The notes: generated from the letters alone by a model not told the origin. DNA of 64,000 bases from an uncultured SAR86 cluster bacterium (GCA_902517505.1 CABYCL010000001.1:1-64000), one strand, 5' to 3'. Positions 29,986-40,286 are shown, counted from the stretch's first letter. Numbers and translations are program-made.

Positions 29986-31067
29986 AGATAAAAACTGAAC
30001 AAATACATTTTTCTGAAGGATTGTCTTTAGAATCTGGTGAAAAGTTAGATTCATTTGATTTAATAATTGAGTCCTATGGTGAACTTAATGAATCAAAATC
30101 AAATGCAATTCTCTTATGTCATGCGTTTTCAGGAAATCATCATGCAGCTGGAGAAGATGAAGAATTAGGTATTGGATGGTGGGATCAAATAGTTGGTCCA
30201 AATAAAGCAATAGATACAGAAAAATATTATGTGGTTTGCTGCAATAATTTAGGTGGATGTGCTGGTTCCTCTGGCCCCACAACAATAAACGCAGCAACAA
30301 ATAAAGTCTTTGGTAAAGATTTTCCTTTGGTTACTGTTGATGATTGGGTAAATTCTCAAAAAATGCTTATGGATAAATTAGATATACCTTACTGGCATTT
30401 AGTTGCTGGGGGCAGCTTGGGAGGAATGCAAGCCTTGCAATGGTCTATTGCTTATCCAGATAACATAAAAAAAGCTGGAATTTTTGCTGCAGCGGCAAAA
30501 TCTAGCACACAAAATATTGCTATGAATGAAGTTGCTCGAGAATCAATAAGGAAAGATAAAAATTTTCATAATGGAGATTATTATGATCATAATGTTACAC
30601 CAAAAAATGGGATAAAAACTGCTCGTATGCTTGGACATATAACTTATTTATCAGAAGAACTAATGGATTCAAGGTTTGGAAGAAAATTTCAAGATGAAGC
30701 TTCAAAAGTTGATCAGGATGTTGATTTTGAAGTTGAGAATTACTTGCAATATAAAGGCGAGAAATTTTCAGAATTTTTTGATGCCAATTCCTATATCCTT
30801 ATGACAAAAGCTATGGATGGATACGATGCTGGCAAAGATAGAAATTTAGAAGAAGCGATGGAAAATATAAAAGCTGAATTGCTAATAGTTGGATTTTATT
30901 CTGATTGGCTTTATCCAGCAGAAAGAGGCAAAGAAATACAAATTGCAGGCATGAATAATAATATCAAATCATCCTTTGTTGTCTTTGATGGCGAGCATGG
31001 TCATGATAGTTTCTTGTTTCACTCCACAGAATATTCAAATGTAATTAAAAAATTTATTGAATCATAA
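29982..31067 (+). CDS. metX: Homoserine O-acyltransferase MetX
   Basis: LICHAFSGNHHAAG-type (LLCHAFSGNHHAAG), CNNLGGCAGSSGP, AGGSLGGMQALQW, DGEHGHDSFL. Confidence 0.95.
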   Translation: MKIKTEQIHFSEGLSLESGEKLDSFDLIIESYGELNESKSNAILLCHAFSGNHHAAGEDEELGIGWWDQIVGPNKAIDTEKYYVVCCNNLGGCAGSSGPTTINAATNKVFGKDFPLVTVDDWVNSQKMLMDKLDIPYWHLVAGGSLGGMQALQWSIAYPDNIKKAGIFAAAAKSSTQNIAMNEVARESIRKDKNFHNGDYYDHNVTPKNGIKTARMLGHITYLSEELMDSRFGRKFQDEASKVDQDVDFEVENYLQYKGEKFSEFFDANSYILMTKAMDGYDAGKDRNLEEAMENIKAELLIVGFYSDWLYPAERGKEIQIAGMNNNIKSSFVVFDGEHGHDSFLFHSTEYSNVIKKFIES

Positions 31068-31657
31068 TGGCTACAAAACTTTCAAAAATTATTAATCATT
31101 GGGTACCTGAAAATAGCAAAGTTATTGACTTTGGTTGTGGGGATGGCTCTTTGCTAAAAGAATTAATCGAGACCAAAAATATTCTTGGGTATGGTATAGA
31201 AATAAATAATCTAAAGATCGAAAAATGCATTGAAAAAGGTGTGCCTGTTATAAAACAAGATATCGATGAAGGCATGAATGAATTTAAATCTTCAAATTTT
31301 GATTTATCTATTATGGCAAGGTCAATTCAATGTCTGAAAAATCCAAACTTAGCATTAAACAGAATGCTTGAACTTTCAAGAAGATGCGTTGTAACTCTTC
31401 CCAATCTTGGTTATTGGAGATGCAGAATTAATCTTGCATCTGGAAAGATGCCTGTAACGCCTGAACTTCCATCAAGTTGGTATGAAACAGAGAATATTCA
31501 TCTATGTACGATCAAAGATTTTGAAGATCTTTGTAAAAAAGAAAATATCGAAATTAAAGATAAAGTCTTCTTAAACAAAGATGGTAGTCGTGGAGGGCTT
31601 GCTTCAATTAAACCAAATTTATTGGCGGTTGAAGGAGTATATTTGCTTGAAAAGTAA
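31067..31657 (+). CDS. metW: Methionine biosynthesis protein MetW
   Basis: VIDFGCGDGSLLKEL, ARSIQCLKNPNLALNRML, VTLPNLGYWRCR; adjacent to metX. Confidence 0.94.
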   Translation: MATKLSKIINHWVPENSKVIDFGCGDGSLLKELIETKNILGYGIEINNLKIEKCIEKGVPVIKQDIDEGMNEFKSSNFDLSIMARSIQCLKNPNLALNRMLELSRRCVVTLPNLGYWRCRINLASGKMPVTPELPSSWYETENIHLCTIKDFEDLCKKENIEIKDKVFLNKDGSRGGLASIKPNLLAVEGVYLLEK

Positions 31658-32246
31658 TGATGAAATTCTTATTGCTACATCTAATAAGGGTAAAGTAAAA
31701 GAGTTTAAGAAATTATTTCAAAATCATAATATATTTTCATTAACTGATCTAAATATCACTGACGCTATAGAGGATGGCAGTTCTTTTCTTGAGAATGCGC
31801 TCATAAAAGCTAAGCATGGTGCTAAAGAATCAAAAAAATATTCCATAGCAGATGATTCTGGACTTGTTGTTCCTGGTCTTGATTTTGAACCTGGTATCTT
31901 TTCAGCAAGATATGCCGGTGAGAATGCGACTGATAAAGAAAATAGAGATAAAGTAATAAAGAAACTAAATGAAAAAAATGTAAAAAACCTTGATGCTTAC
32001 TATATTTGTGTTCTAGTTGGAGTGAGAGATGAGAATGATTCTATTCCCATAATCGCTCAAGGTAAAATTCATGGGAAAATTTCTGTGGAAAGCTCGGGCG
32101 AAGGTGGGTTTGGATATGACAAGATCTTTTATCCGAACGATTATTCATGTTCTATGGCATCAATAGAACAAGATGTAAAAAATAAAATAAGCCATAGAGC
32201 CATTGCTACTTCAAAGTTTATAGAGATATTTAATAATCAACTATGA
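31647..32246 (+). CDS. rdgB: Non-canonical purine NTP pyrophosphatase (RdgB/HAM1)
   Basis: EILIATSNKGKVKEFKKLF, IADDSGLVVPGLDFEPGIFSARYAGENATD, GGFGYDKIFYP; TTG at 31647 more plausible than listed 31581 start. Confidence 0.93.
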   Translation: MKSNDEILIATSNKGKVKEFKKLFQNHNIFSLTDLNITDAIEDGSSFLENALIKAKHGAKESKKYSIADDSGLVVPGLDFEPGIFSARYAGENATDKENRDKVIKKLNEKNVKNLDAYYICVLVGVRDENDSIPIIAQGKIHGKISVESSGEGGFGYDKIFYPNDYSCSMASIEQDVKNKISHRAIATSKFIEIFNNQL

Positions 32247-32888
32247 AGATCTCTCATAGTTAAATTTAAAAACTCTTCTTCCTTCAAACTCCCCTCTTTG
32301 TTCAAATTTTGTAAGGTTATTCTTTTCTAAATATATTTTTTCAGACTTGATAAATAAGCCCTCTGATTCTAATAAATTCTTAATACTTTCAGCATAATTT
32401 TCCCAATCGGTTGAAATGTATAAATTTCCACTCTCTTTAATGAAGCCATGAATCATATTTAAAAAATCTTTATTAATTAGTCTTCTTTTGTGATGTCTGT
32501 CTTTTGGCCAAGGATCTGGACAAATAATCTTTACTGAATCAAATGTCTTTGTAGGATCTGCATCAAGAAGCAATCGAATATCATCTGAAAATATTCTTAT
32601 ATTTTTTATATCATTTTCCTTAATCTTTGAAACAAGCATTCCTATGCCTGACTTATAAACCTCAGAACCTATAAATAAAATTTCAGGATTTTTTATGGCT
32701 TGTTGAACCAAGTGTCCAGCGTTTCCAAATCCTATTTCTAAGCAACATTCATTGAAATTTTTTAACTCGTATTGGACTTCATTGATTGTGTGTACTGAAA
32801 AGTCAGGTAAGTATTTTAAGCTTTGTTCTTGTTTCTTAGTGATTCTGCCTCTTCTTTTTACAAAAGATGGAAGAAATTTTAACCGCAT
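32241..32888 (-). CDS. trmB: tRNA (guanine-N7-)-methyltransferase
   Basis: LEIGFGNAGHLVQQA, ICPDPWPKDRHHKRRLI, YISTDWENYAE, FEQRGEFEGRRVF. Confidence 0.95.
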   Translation of the reverse strand: MRLKFLPSFVKRRGRITKKQEQSLKYLPDFSVHTINEVQYELKNFNECCLEIGFGNAGHLVQQAIKNPEILFIGSEVYKSGIGMLVSKIKENDIKNIRIFSDDIRLLLDADPTKTFDSVKIICPDPWPKDRHHKRRLINKDFLNMIHGFIKESGNLYISTDWENYAESIKNLLESEGLFIKSEKIYLEKNNLTKFEQRGEFEGRRVFKFNYERSS

Positions 32889-32903
32889 TTTTTAACGATA
32901 GAT

Positions 32904-33764
32904 TTATGCAAAATCTACCATTAATGATTTTAATTTTTTAAGAGCACTATTTTCTATTTGTCTTATTCTCTCAGCAGAAACTTCATATTCGTCTGCTAGA
33001 TCGTGAAGCGTTGCTTTCTTATCAGATAAATATCTTCTTTGCAGGATGTCTTTGCTTCTGTCATCAAGCATTTTTAATGCAGCAATAAGCTCCTGTTTAT
33101 TTACTTGATCAGCTTGTTCGGAAGCAACAATAACTTCTGGGTCATATCTTTTATCTTCCAAGTACTGAGCTGGTGCCATAATTTCATCATCATCTCCAGT
33201 TGAAGTTGGAGCATCAAAAGAAGAATCATTTGAAGACAGTCTGTTCTCCATATGAAGAACATCTTTAACTTCTACATTTAAATCTTTTGCAATTTTTTCA
33301 GCTTCTTCCTTTGTAAGCCAATCTAAAGATTTCTTTTTACTTCTCAAATTAAAAAAGAGTTTTCTTTGAGCTTTAGTGGTCGCTATCTTTACTTGTCTCC
33401 AATTTCTAAGAATATATTCATGAATCTCTGCTTTAATCCAATGAACAGCAAATGAAACTAATTTTACGCCTCTATGAGGATCATATTTGTCTACAGCTTT
33501 CATGAGCCCAACATTTCCCTCTTGAACAATATCGCCTAGTGGTAATCCATAGCCTTGATAAGATCTTGCAATATGAACAACAAATCTCAGATGATGAATA
33601 ACTAATTGTCTTGCAGCATCAAGGTCATCTTCTTCATAAAGCTTTAATGCAAGCTCTTGCTCCTCTTCTTTTGTAAGAATAGGTATTGAATGAACAGATG
33701 AAAGATACGATTCTATATCCTTACCTGGACTATTAAGTTGTGAAGGTTGTAACTGTGTGCCCAT
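32904..33764 (-). CDS. rpoH: RNA polymerase sigma-32 factor
   Basis: LRFVVHIARSYQGYGLPLGDIVQEGNVGLMKAVDKYDPHRGVKLVSFAVHWIKAEIHEYILRNWRQVKIATTKAQRKLFFNLR. Confidence 0.97.
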   Translation of the reverse strand: MGTQLQPSQLNSPGKDIESYLSSVHSIPILTKEEEQELALKLYEEDDLDAARQLVIHHLRFVVHIARSYQGYGLPLGDIVQEGNVGLMKAVDKYDPHRGVKLVSFAVHWIKAEIHEYILRNWRQVKIATTKAQRKLFFNLRSKKKSLDWLTKEEAEKIAKDLNVEVKDVLHMENRLSSNDSSFDAPTSTGDDDEIMAPAQYLEDKRYDPEVIVASEQADQVNKQELIAALKMLDDRSKDILQRRYLSDKKATLHDLADEYEVSAERIRQIENSALKKLKSLMVDFA

Positions 33765-33818
33765 AATATAAAATTTAATTATAATACATTATATCAATTT
33801 ATTATGATTAATTAGAAA

Positions 33819-34631
33819 TTATACCAATTTTTTAAAAAAATCTCCTAAAAGTGGTAAAAAATCATCTTTTATTGAATTATTTCTAAATGCAATGAAGTAT
33901 GGATTAAGTATGGATGTCTGTTTTGCATAATCTAATTCACTGTAATCCTCAATCTTAATAACACTTCCGCCATAACTTGATAGAACTGCTTGTGCTGCTG
34001 CTATATCCCATTCAGAAGTTGGGCCAAATCTTGGATAAATATCAGCCTCATTATCAGCCAGACTACATAATTTCAATGAACTACCCTTTTCAATAATCTC
34101 ATAGTCAATATTATTACCACTTAGATATTCAAGAAACGCTTTATCATTATCACTTTTATGACTTTTGCTCGTAACTATTCTGGGTTTTTCAACAGATTTA
34201 GAATCATATTCATTATTATCAAAAATAGAGCCATGCCAAATTTTTCCAGTCACTGGTTCACCGACAATTCCAAATACCGCTTTCTTGTCGTTAATCAATG
34301 CGATATTCACTGTAAATTCATCTGTTTTATTTATAAATTCTTTTGTTCCATCTAAAGGATCAATTAGCCAGTATGTTTCGTCTAAACTTTTTATTTGATC
34401 TTCATTGAAGGTTTCCTCTGAGATAATTGAAATATCATTTGATATTTTTTTTAATGAGTCCAAAATTATTTCATTAGATTTTTTATCCGCTTTTGTTAAG
34501 GGTGAACCATCTGATTTTTCTTCTTGACCAAAGCTATCAGAATTATAAATCTGCATAATTTCGTTTGAAGCAGAATTGATACATTCTTCTAGAGTGTCTA
34601 AATGATTATCAAAAAAAGTTTTATTTATCAT
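33819..34631 (-). CDS. cysQ: 3'(2'),5'-bisphosphate nucleotidase CysQ
   Basis: SDGSPLTKADKKSNEI, YWLIDPLDGTKEFI, SEWDIAAAQAVL; start at internal MINKTFF avoids overlap with upstream gene. Confidence 0.92.
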   Translation of the reverse strand: MINKTFFDNHLDTLEECINSASNEIMQIYNSDSFGQEEKSDGSPLTKADKKSNEIILDSLKKISNDISIISEETFNEDQIKSLDETYWLIDPLDGTKEFINKTDEFTVNIALINDKKAVFGIVGEPVTGKIWHGSIFDNNEYDSKSVEKPRIVTSKSHKSDNDKAFLEYLSGNNIDYEIIEKGSSLKLCSLADNEADIYPRFGPTSEWDIAAAQAVLSSYGGSVIKIEDYSELDYAKQTSILNPYFIAFRNNSIKDDFLPLLGDFFKKLV

Positions 34632-34635
34632 TTTT

Positions 34636-35763
34636 TCAAATATCACAAGTTTGGTTCTCAAGATTTATATAATCGATTGCTTCTAGCATTTTATAATGAA
34701 TATCTGTGTTATCCATCAGCCCTTGAAATAATTCTGCTCCGGGCCCATAGGCTTGCACTCCTACAGGAATAGAAGTATGTCTACCTGTGCCCCATTGAAT
34801 AATAACTTTATCACCGTCTTGCTTAAGAATTTGCAAGCCTCCAGTTTCGTGATCTGATGTTACTATCAATAATGTATTGCTATTTTTATTTACAAATTTA
34901 ATCAAATCTTTAATTGTTAAATCAAAATCTCTAAACTCTTCTACCATTTTATTTGCGTCATTATCGTGTCCAGCCCAATCTATTTGACTTCCCTCAGTCA
35001 TCAAAAAAAAGCCATTACACTGGTTGTTCAAATGCTGTAATGCAAAGCTTGTCATTTGTCTCTGAGTTGGTTTTTGATTTGATCGTTCAATACCATCATC
35101 ATCAAAAAGGCCAATAAGCTTTTTAGAATAATCAAAATTTAATTGCAAAGATTCTTTTGCTGTTAGCAAATGATGAGTATCATTAATTTTATTCAAATCA
35201 AATAATTCTTTACCTCCTCCCAGCGCAATATCGATTGGAGAATTAATAAGTTGATTGGCAATATTCTTATATTCATACCTGCTGTCAGTATGAGCATATA
35301 AAGCTGCCGGCGTTGCATGAGTTACTGAAGATGTGGCAACTATGCCTGAGGCATAACCCTTTTTATGAAGCATTTCTACAATGGTCTCTAATACTTCCTT
35401 ATCTGGATCTAATGACAAATATCTATTTTTTGTTTTATGTCCGGTTGACCAACTTGTTGCTGCAGCAGCTGAGTCTGTATATGCATTATTATGAGAATGG
35501 GTTAAAGAGGTGCCATGATATGGCATTTGATCAATGAAAAGTCTATGGTCTAAGCCACCAATAGCAATTCTAGATAAAGTTATTTGATTAGGTCCAACTC
35601 CATCTCCAATAGCAAGAATTATATTTTTAGCTTTTAAATTATCAGAAAAATTCTTTATTTCAATAACTTCTGTTTCTTTTTTGCCAATTGAAATCGATTC
35701 AGTCTTCTTAGATGTATCACATGATGAGATTACTAAGATTACTATAAGAAAAATATATTTCAT
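34636..35763 (-). CDS. Alkaline phosphatase (PhoA family), lipoprotein-like
   Basis: IILAIGDGVGPNQITLSRI, AYTDSAAAATSWSTGHKTKN active-site Ser, VTSDHETGG, lipobox-like VISSCD. Confidence 0.9.
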   Translation of the reverse strand: MKYIFLIVILVISSCDTSKKTESISIGKKETEVIEIKNFSDNLKAKNIILAIGDGVGPNQITLSRIAIGGLDHRLFIDQMPYHGTSLTHSHNNAYTDSAAAATSWSTGHKTKNRYLSLDPDKEVLETIVEMLHKKGYASGIVATSSVTHATPAALYAHTDSRYEYKNIANQLINSPIDIALGGGKELFDLNKINDTHHLLTAKESLQLNFDYSKKLIGLFDDDGIERSNQKPTQRQMTSFALQHLNNQCNGFFLMTEGSQIDWAGHDNDANKMVEEFRDFDLTIKDLIKFVNKNSNTLLIVTSDHETGGLQILKQDGDKVIIQWGTGRHTSIPVGVQAYGPGAELFQGLMDNTDIHYKMLEAIDYINLENQTCDI

Positions 35764-35769
35764 TAAATT

Positions 35770-36606
35770 TTAATCGAGTGCTTTTAATCTTTGATTTACT
35801 CTATCGCTCTGCTCAGGAAAACAACTCCAGCAATGCTCATATAAAGCTTCTTCCCACTCACCATACATAGGATTAATTAGCATATACCATTTTTCTCCCC
35901 ACATGCTTGCATATATATCTATGAGTGCCTTTCTACTATCTATACTTGTTGCAGTCTCCTCCATAGGTATAAAGTCATCTAGTTGGTCTCCAAAAATTTG
36001 AATAACTCGAAAATCTTTCTTTATTAAATCTCTGCGACTTGTTTTATCAGAAGCCCAACCTTTTTCATTCTTCATAAGCAGTACATCTCTATCATTATCT
36101 AAAGGTAGTCCTAAAGCTTTAATATTATTCCTAGTATATTCTTCTAAATCATGAGTTCTGTTTGTAACATAGAAAATTTTGACGCCTTTAGAATCTGCAT
36201 AACTAAGATATTCTTTTACGCCAGGAAGTGCGCCTGCAGATTCTTCATAAACCCATTCTTTCCAACCAACTGGATAATTTGTTCCATTTTTAATACTTCT
36301 TACTTGGTGCTCTGAATTATCAAGAACAGTTTCATCAATATCTAAAATGACTGCAGGTGGTAAACTTTGATAACCATTCTTTTGATTTAATAGAGCAGTC
36401 CAAGATTTGTCTGCTAATGCCTTATCAATATTCCTTTGAGCAGATGCATAGGCTTGAAAAGTATTCGCCTTGTATTCAGCAGATGTTCTTTTAAATAAGA
36501 CTGCAAGAAGTGATTGTTTTTGATAAGAGTTATCAATTTCACTTGCAAAAGGTGCATGATTGAAAAAAATTATGCAGTATAAAAAAATGTGTCTTAGTGA
36601 TTTCAT
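35770..36606 (-). CDS. HAD-superfamily acid phosphatase (class B/C; lipoprotein e(P4)-like 5'-nucleotidase)
   Basis: VILDIDETVLDNSEHQ, FYVTNRTHDLEEYTRNNIKALG, IQIFGDQLDDF. Confidence 0.9.
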   Translation of the reverse strand: MKSLRHIFLYCIIFFNHAPFASEIDNSYQKQSLLAVLFKRTSAEYKANTFQAYASAQRNIDKALADKSWTALLNQKNGYQSLPPAVILDIDETVLDNSEHQVRSIKNGTNYPVGWKEWVYEESAGALPGVKEYLSYADSKGVKIFYVTNRTHDLEEYTRNNIKALGLPLDNDRDVLLMKNEKGWASDKTSRRDLIKKDFRVIQIFGDQLDDFIPMEETATSIDSRKALIDIYASMWGEKWYMLINPMYGEWEEALYEHCWSCFPEQSDRVNQRLKALD

Positions 36607-36657
36607 GGTTCAAGAGCATTATAATGCTTAATTAAATTAAGTTACAAAAGCATATTT

Positions 36658-36816
36658 ATGGATAACAAAATTATAGAGAATTTAGAAAAATTAAAAAAAA
36701 TGTTGGTTCTTCTGAGTGAAGATAGAAAAGTAGTATTATCTCACCATAAAACGTTTGAACATGTTGAAAAAATGAGATCAATCGTCAATGAATCAATAGA
36801 TATAGCGAGGGAATAA
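36658..36816 (+). CDS. 52-aa small protein, hypothetical (not in supplied ORF list)
   Basis: Read directly: MDNKIIENLEKLKKMLVLLSEDRKVVLSHHKTFEHVEKMRSIVNESIDIARE*, stop overlaps ATG of the next gene (taATG). Confidence 0.55.
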   Translation: MDNKIIENLEKLKKMLVLLSEDRKVVLSHHKTFEHVEKMRSIVNESIDIARE

Positions 36817-37682
36817 TGGCTGACAAAAAATATAAATGTTTTGATATAAGTGTTTCAGATCATGTAGCAAATTTAGTTTTATCTCGACCAGATGAATTAA
36901 ATACAATGTCTAGAGACTTTTGGGTTGAGCTCGGAGATGTTTGTGAAGAAATAAATAGAAATTCAGAGATTAGAGTAGTTGTTATGTCTTCAACTGGTAA
37001 ACATTTTTGTGCAGGAATGGATTTAAGCGCTTTCTCTAATGGTGTAGATAATATCCCAGATGATAAAAAGCCAGATAATTCAAGAATTGGTGAGGCTGTT
37101 TATAGAGTGGCAAAAGAACTTCAGGGATATATAAGTTCTTTAGAAAAAATTAGAGTGCCTGTCATTGCGGCAATTCAAGGTGGATGCGTTGGTGGAGCTG
37201 TGGATTTAGTTACTGCATGCGATATTAGAATGGCCTCTAATGATGCATTTTTCTGTATTCAAGAAATAAATATTGGTATGGCAGCTGATGTGGGAACTCT
37301 TCAAAGACTACCTAAACTTATTCCAGATTCTAAAATGCGTGAGATGGCATATACAGGCAGAAGGATGTATGCAGAAGAAGCTAAGGATGCTGGTTTAGTA
37401 AGTGATGTCTTTGAATCACAAGAAAAACTTCTTGAGGGAGCAAATAAAATAGCAAATGAAATTGCTTCAAAGTCTCCAGTTGCAATATATGGACTCAAAG
37501 CAGTTATGAACTATTCAAGAGATCATAATGTAAATGATAGTTTGGAATATAACGCATTGTGGAGTGGAGCGATGCTAAGTCAAAAAGATATGACTGAAGC
37601 CATGACAGCTAATATGGAAAAAAGAGAAGCATCATTTGATAAATTAGTTGATGTAAAGAAATTTAACGAATCAGATTCTTAG
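36816..37682 (+). CDS. Enoyl-CoA hydratase/isomerase (crotonase) family
   Basis: VVMSSTGKHFCAGMDLSAF, AAIQGGCVGGAVDLVTACDIRMAS. Confidence 0.92.
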   Translation: MADKKYKCFDISVSDHVANLVLSRPDELNTMSRDFWVELGDVCEEINRNSEIRVVVMSSTGKHFCAGMDLSAFSNGVDNIPDDKKPDNSRIGEAVYRVAKELQGYISSLEKIRVPVIAAIQGGCVGGAVDLVTACDIRMASNDAFFCIQEINIGMAADVGTLQRLPKLIPDSKMREMAYTGRRMYAEEAKDAGLVSDVFESQEKLLEGANKIANEIASKSPVAIYGLKAVMNYSRDHNVNDSLEYNALWSGAMLSQKDMTEAMTANMEKREASFDKLVDVKKFNESDS

Positions 37683-38449
37683 GGTTTTCTTAAGAAGACA
37701 GGCACGGTCGCTGTGGATTCAGCTTTAGAATATTTATAACCGTCTAAATTAAAACTAGATAGTGCTTCAAAATCAGTTACTTTGTTTTGAATAATCCATC
37801 TTGCCATTAAACCTCTTGCTTTTTTTGCATAGAAGCTAATGATTTTATATTTACCATTCTTATAATCTTTGAATGTTGGAGTAACTATATTTACTTCTTC
37901 AGGTAATTTTCCTAAAACTGTAAAGTATTCTTTAGAAGCTAAATTAATTAAAAGATCAGACTTTTGATTTGTTAATTCCTCTAATACATTTTTTTGTACT
38001 TTATTACCCCAAAATTCATACAGATTCTTTCCTTGTGAAGTTTCTAACTTAGTTCCCATTTCTAATCTATATGGCTTCATTACATCTAATGGTCTTAAAA
38101 TTCCGTATAACCCAGATAAGATTCTTATATGTTTTTGAGCAAACTTCATTTCAGATTTACTTAAATCTTCTGCTTGAAGTCCTTGATAAACGTCACCTTT
38201 AAAAACTAACATTGATGGCTTTGAATCAGCAGAAACTTTTTTAGATGGTGACCATGATTGATATCTATCATAGTTAAGGGTTGCAAGTTTATCACTAAGC
38301 CCCATAAGTGATGCAATATCCTTGGGTTCTTTCTCTTTTAATTCACCAATTAGTTTTGATGACTGATTTAAAAATGCAGGCACAGAATATTCATTTGATG
38401 CATCAAATTCGTAATCAAGTGTTTTTGCTGGAGAAAGTACTATAATCAT
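37679..38449 (-). CDS. yaaA: Peroxide stress protein YaaA (UPF0246/DUF328)
   Basis: MIIVLSPAKTLD, FKGDVYQGLQAEDLS, GILRPLDVMKPYRLEMGTKL. Confidence 0.95.
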   Translation of the reverse strand: MIIVLSPAKTLDYEFDASNEYSVPAFLNQSSKLIGELKEKEPKDIASLMGLSDKLATLNYDRYQSWSPSKKVSADSKPSMLVFKGDVYQGLQAEDLSKSEMKFAQKHIRILSGLYGILRPLDVMKPYRLEMGTKLETSQGKNLYEFWGNKVQKNVLEELTNQKSDLLINLASKEYFTVLGKLPEEVNIVTPTFKDYKNGKYKIISFYAKKARGLMARWIIQNKVTDFEALSSFNLDGYKYSKAESTATVPVFLRKP

Positions 38450-38958
38450 TGCTGTATTCTAACGAATATCATGAGGCTTATTCAATAATGTATATAGAAA
38501 AAATGATAAATTCTTTTGGAAAATTCATATCATTGATGATTCCTATCATGACAATATTAATGATAGTGATAATAGTGGCTAGATATTTCTTTGGTATTGG
38601 TTTAACTGGCCTCCAAGAGTTGGTGCTTTATATGCATGCTTTAATTTTTCTTGGTTGTGCCGGTTACGTTCATTACAGGGATGAGCACGTTAGGGTAGAT
38701 ATTTTTTATAGAGAATCCTCAGATTTATATAAAAGAAATATTAATTATTTCTTAAGTCTAGTTTTTCTAATTCCAGTTTGTTTTGTTATCGGTTACTACT
38801 CGATAGAATTAATTGAGATGTCTTGGAAGATAAAAGAGGTTTCAACAGAGGCAGGTGGTTTAAATTATGTGTACCTTCAAAAAACACTAATTATTCTTTT
38901 TCCAATGACCCTACTTTTGACTTATTTGTATCAACTAATGGGTGGCAAATGGAAATAA
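38449..38958 (+). CDS. TRAP transporter small permease (DctQ-like)
   Basis: RYFFGIGLTGLQELVLYMHALIFLGCAGYVHYRDEHVRVDIFY; start may be internal (MYIEKM). Confidence 0.9.
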   Translation: MLYSNEYHEAYSIMYIEKMINSFGKFISLMIPIMTILMIVIIVARYFFGIGLTGLQELVLYMHALIFLGCAGYVHYRDEHVRVDIFYRESSDLYKRNINYFLSLVFLIPVCFVIGYYSIELIEMSWKIKEVSTEAGGLNYVYLQKTLIILFPMTLLLTYLYQLMGGKWK

Positions 38959-40286
38959 TACCTCTTCTGCTTATTATATTAATCTGTACAGCATTGTTAG
39001 TAGGATATCCTGTAGCTTTTACTCTGGCCGGAGTATCAATTTTATTTGCATTAATTTGTGTTCCTTTTGGAATATTTGATCCTACTATTTTTAAAAGCAT
39101 CCCTATTAGAATCTTTGGAATTATGAATAATGTGACACTTCTAGCAGTCCCATTATTTATTTTTATGGGAACTATTCTTGAAAGATCTGGAATTGCAGCA
39201 AAGATGCTTGAAAATATGGCAGCAGCCTTCAGAAATACTAAAGGCGGTCTTTCAATATCAATTATTATAGTTGGAGCCCTGCTTGCAGCAAGCACCGGAA
39301 TTGTTGGAGCAACAGTTGTAACAATGGGTCTAATGTCTTTGCCAATTTTAATTAATCAAGGATATGAAAAAAGCTTTTCTACTGGATTGGTGGCTTCGAC
39401 AGGAACCTTAGGGCAAATTATACCTCCATCGATTGCTCTGGTTTTGCTTGGAGATGTTATGTCCAATGCTTATCAAAGAGCTCAAAATGATATGGGTATA
39501 TTTTCACAACAAACTGTAACTGTAGGAGATCTTTTTATTGGTGCTATTGTTCCTGGAATAATGATATGCATTGGATATCTTATATATACAATTTATAAAA
39601 ATAATAACAATAAAAACATAAAGGCTAATTCAAATGGATTATCTATTGAGAAGATTGAATTATTTAAAACTCTTGTTCTTCCAATAATTTTAATTTTTCT
39701 CGTACTTGGATCAATATTTGCAGGTATTGCAACACCAACAGAGGCAGCAGCTATTGGAGCTTTTGGTGCCTTAGTAATTGCATTAATAAATAGAAAAATA
39801 AATTTCAATTTTTTAAAGGAAACTTCAGAAAAAACTGCTGTTGTATCAACTATGATTTTTACTATTCTTATAGGAGCTTCAATTTTTTCGTTAATCTTTA
39901 GAGGAGTCGGTGGGGATGAGTTAATAAATCTTATTTTTAACTCGCTTCCTGGTGGTTCATATACTGCCCTTATCTTTGTCTTGCTAGTAATATTTTTTTT
40001 AGGGTTCATCTTAGACTTTATAGAGATTTGTTATGTAATAGTTCCTTTAATTGCACCGCCTCTTTTGATGATGGGCTTTGATCCAGTTTGGTTGGCTATA
40101 CTTTTTGCTATTAACTTACAAACCTCATTTTTAACACCGCCATTTGGGTTCTCATTGTTTTATTTGAGAGGAGTTGCAGATGAAAGTATTCAAACTTCAG
40201 AAATCTATAGTGGCGTAATACCTTTTATCATAATTCAGCTATTAATACTTTTAATAGTAATAATTTTTCCTATTTTAGTTTTATAA
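38949..40286 (+). CDS. TRAP transporter large permease (DctM-like)
   Basis: MEIIPLLLIILICTALLVGYPVAFTLAGVS; PLFIFMGTILERSGIA; ASTGTLGQIIPPSIALVLLGD; ATG at 38949 preferred. Confidence 0.92.
   Translation: MEIIPLLLIILICTALLVGYPVAFTLAGVSILFALICVPFGIFDPTIFKSIPIRIFGIMNNVTLLAVPLFIFMGTILERSGIAAKMLENMAAAFRNTKGGLSISIIIVGALLAASTGIVGATVVTMGLMSLPILINQGYEKSFSTGLVASTGTLGQIIPPSIALVLLGDVMSNAYQRAQNDMGIFSQQTVTVGDLFIGAIVPGIMICIGYLIYTIYKNNNNKNIKANSNGLSIEKIELFKTLVLPIILIFLVLGSIFAGIATPTEAAAIGAFGALVIALINRKINFNFLKETSEKTAVVSTMIFTILIGASIFSLIFRGVGGDELINLIFNSLPGGSYTALIFVLLVIFFLGFILDFIEICYVIVPLIAPPLLMMGFDPVWLAILFAINLQTSFLTPPFGFSLFYLRGVADESIQTSEIYSGVIPFIIIQLLILLIVIIFPILVL

Noticed and set aside
38823-38948. Upstream extension of the DctM ORF overlapping dctQ
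   Set aside because: The extension is non-homologous translation of dctQ in another frame; ATG at 38949 gives the normal N-terminus.
38891-39295. Minus-strand ORF inside dctM (also 39593-40009)
   Set aside because: Antisense to a well-supported TRAP permease.
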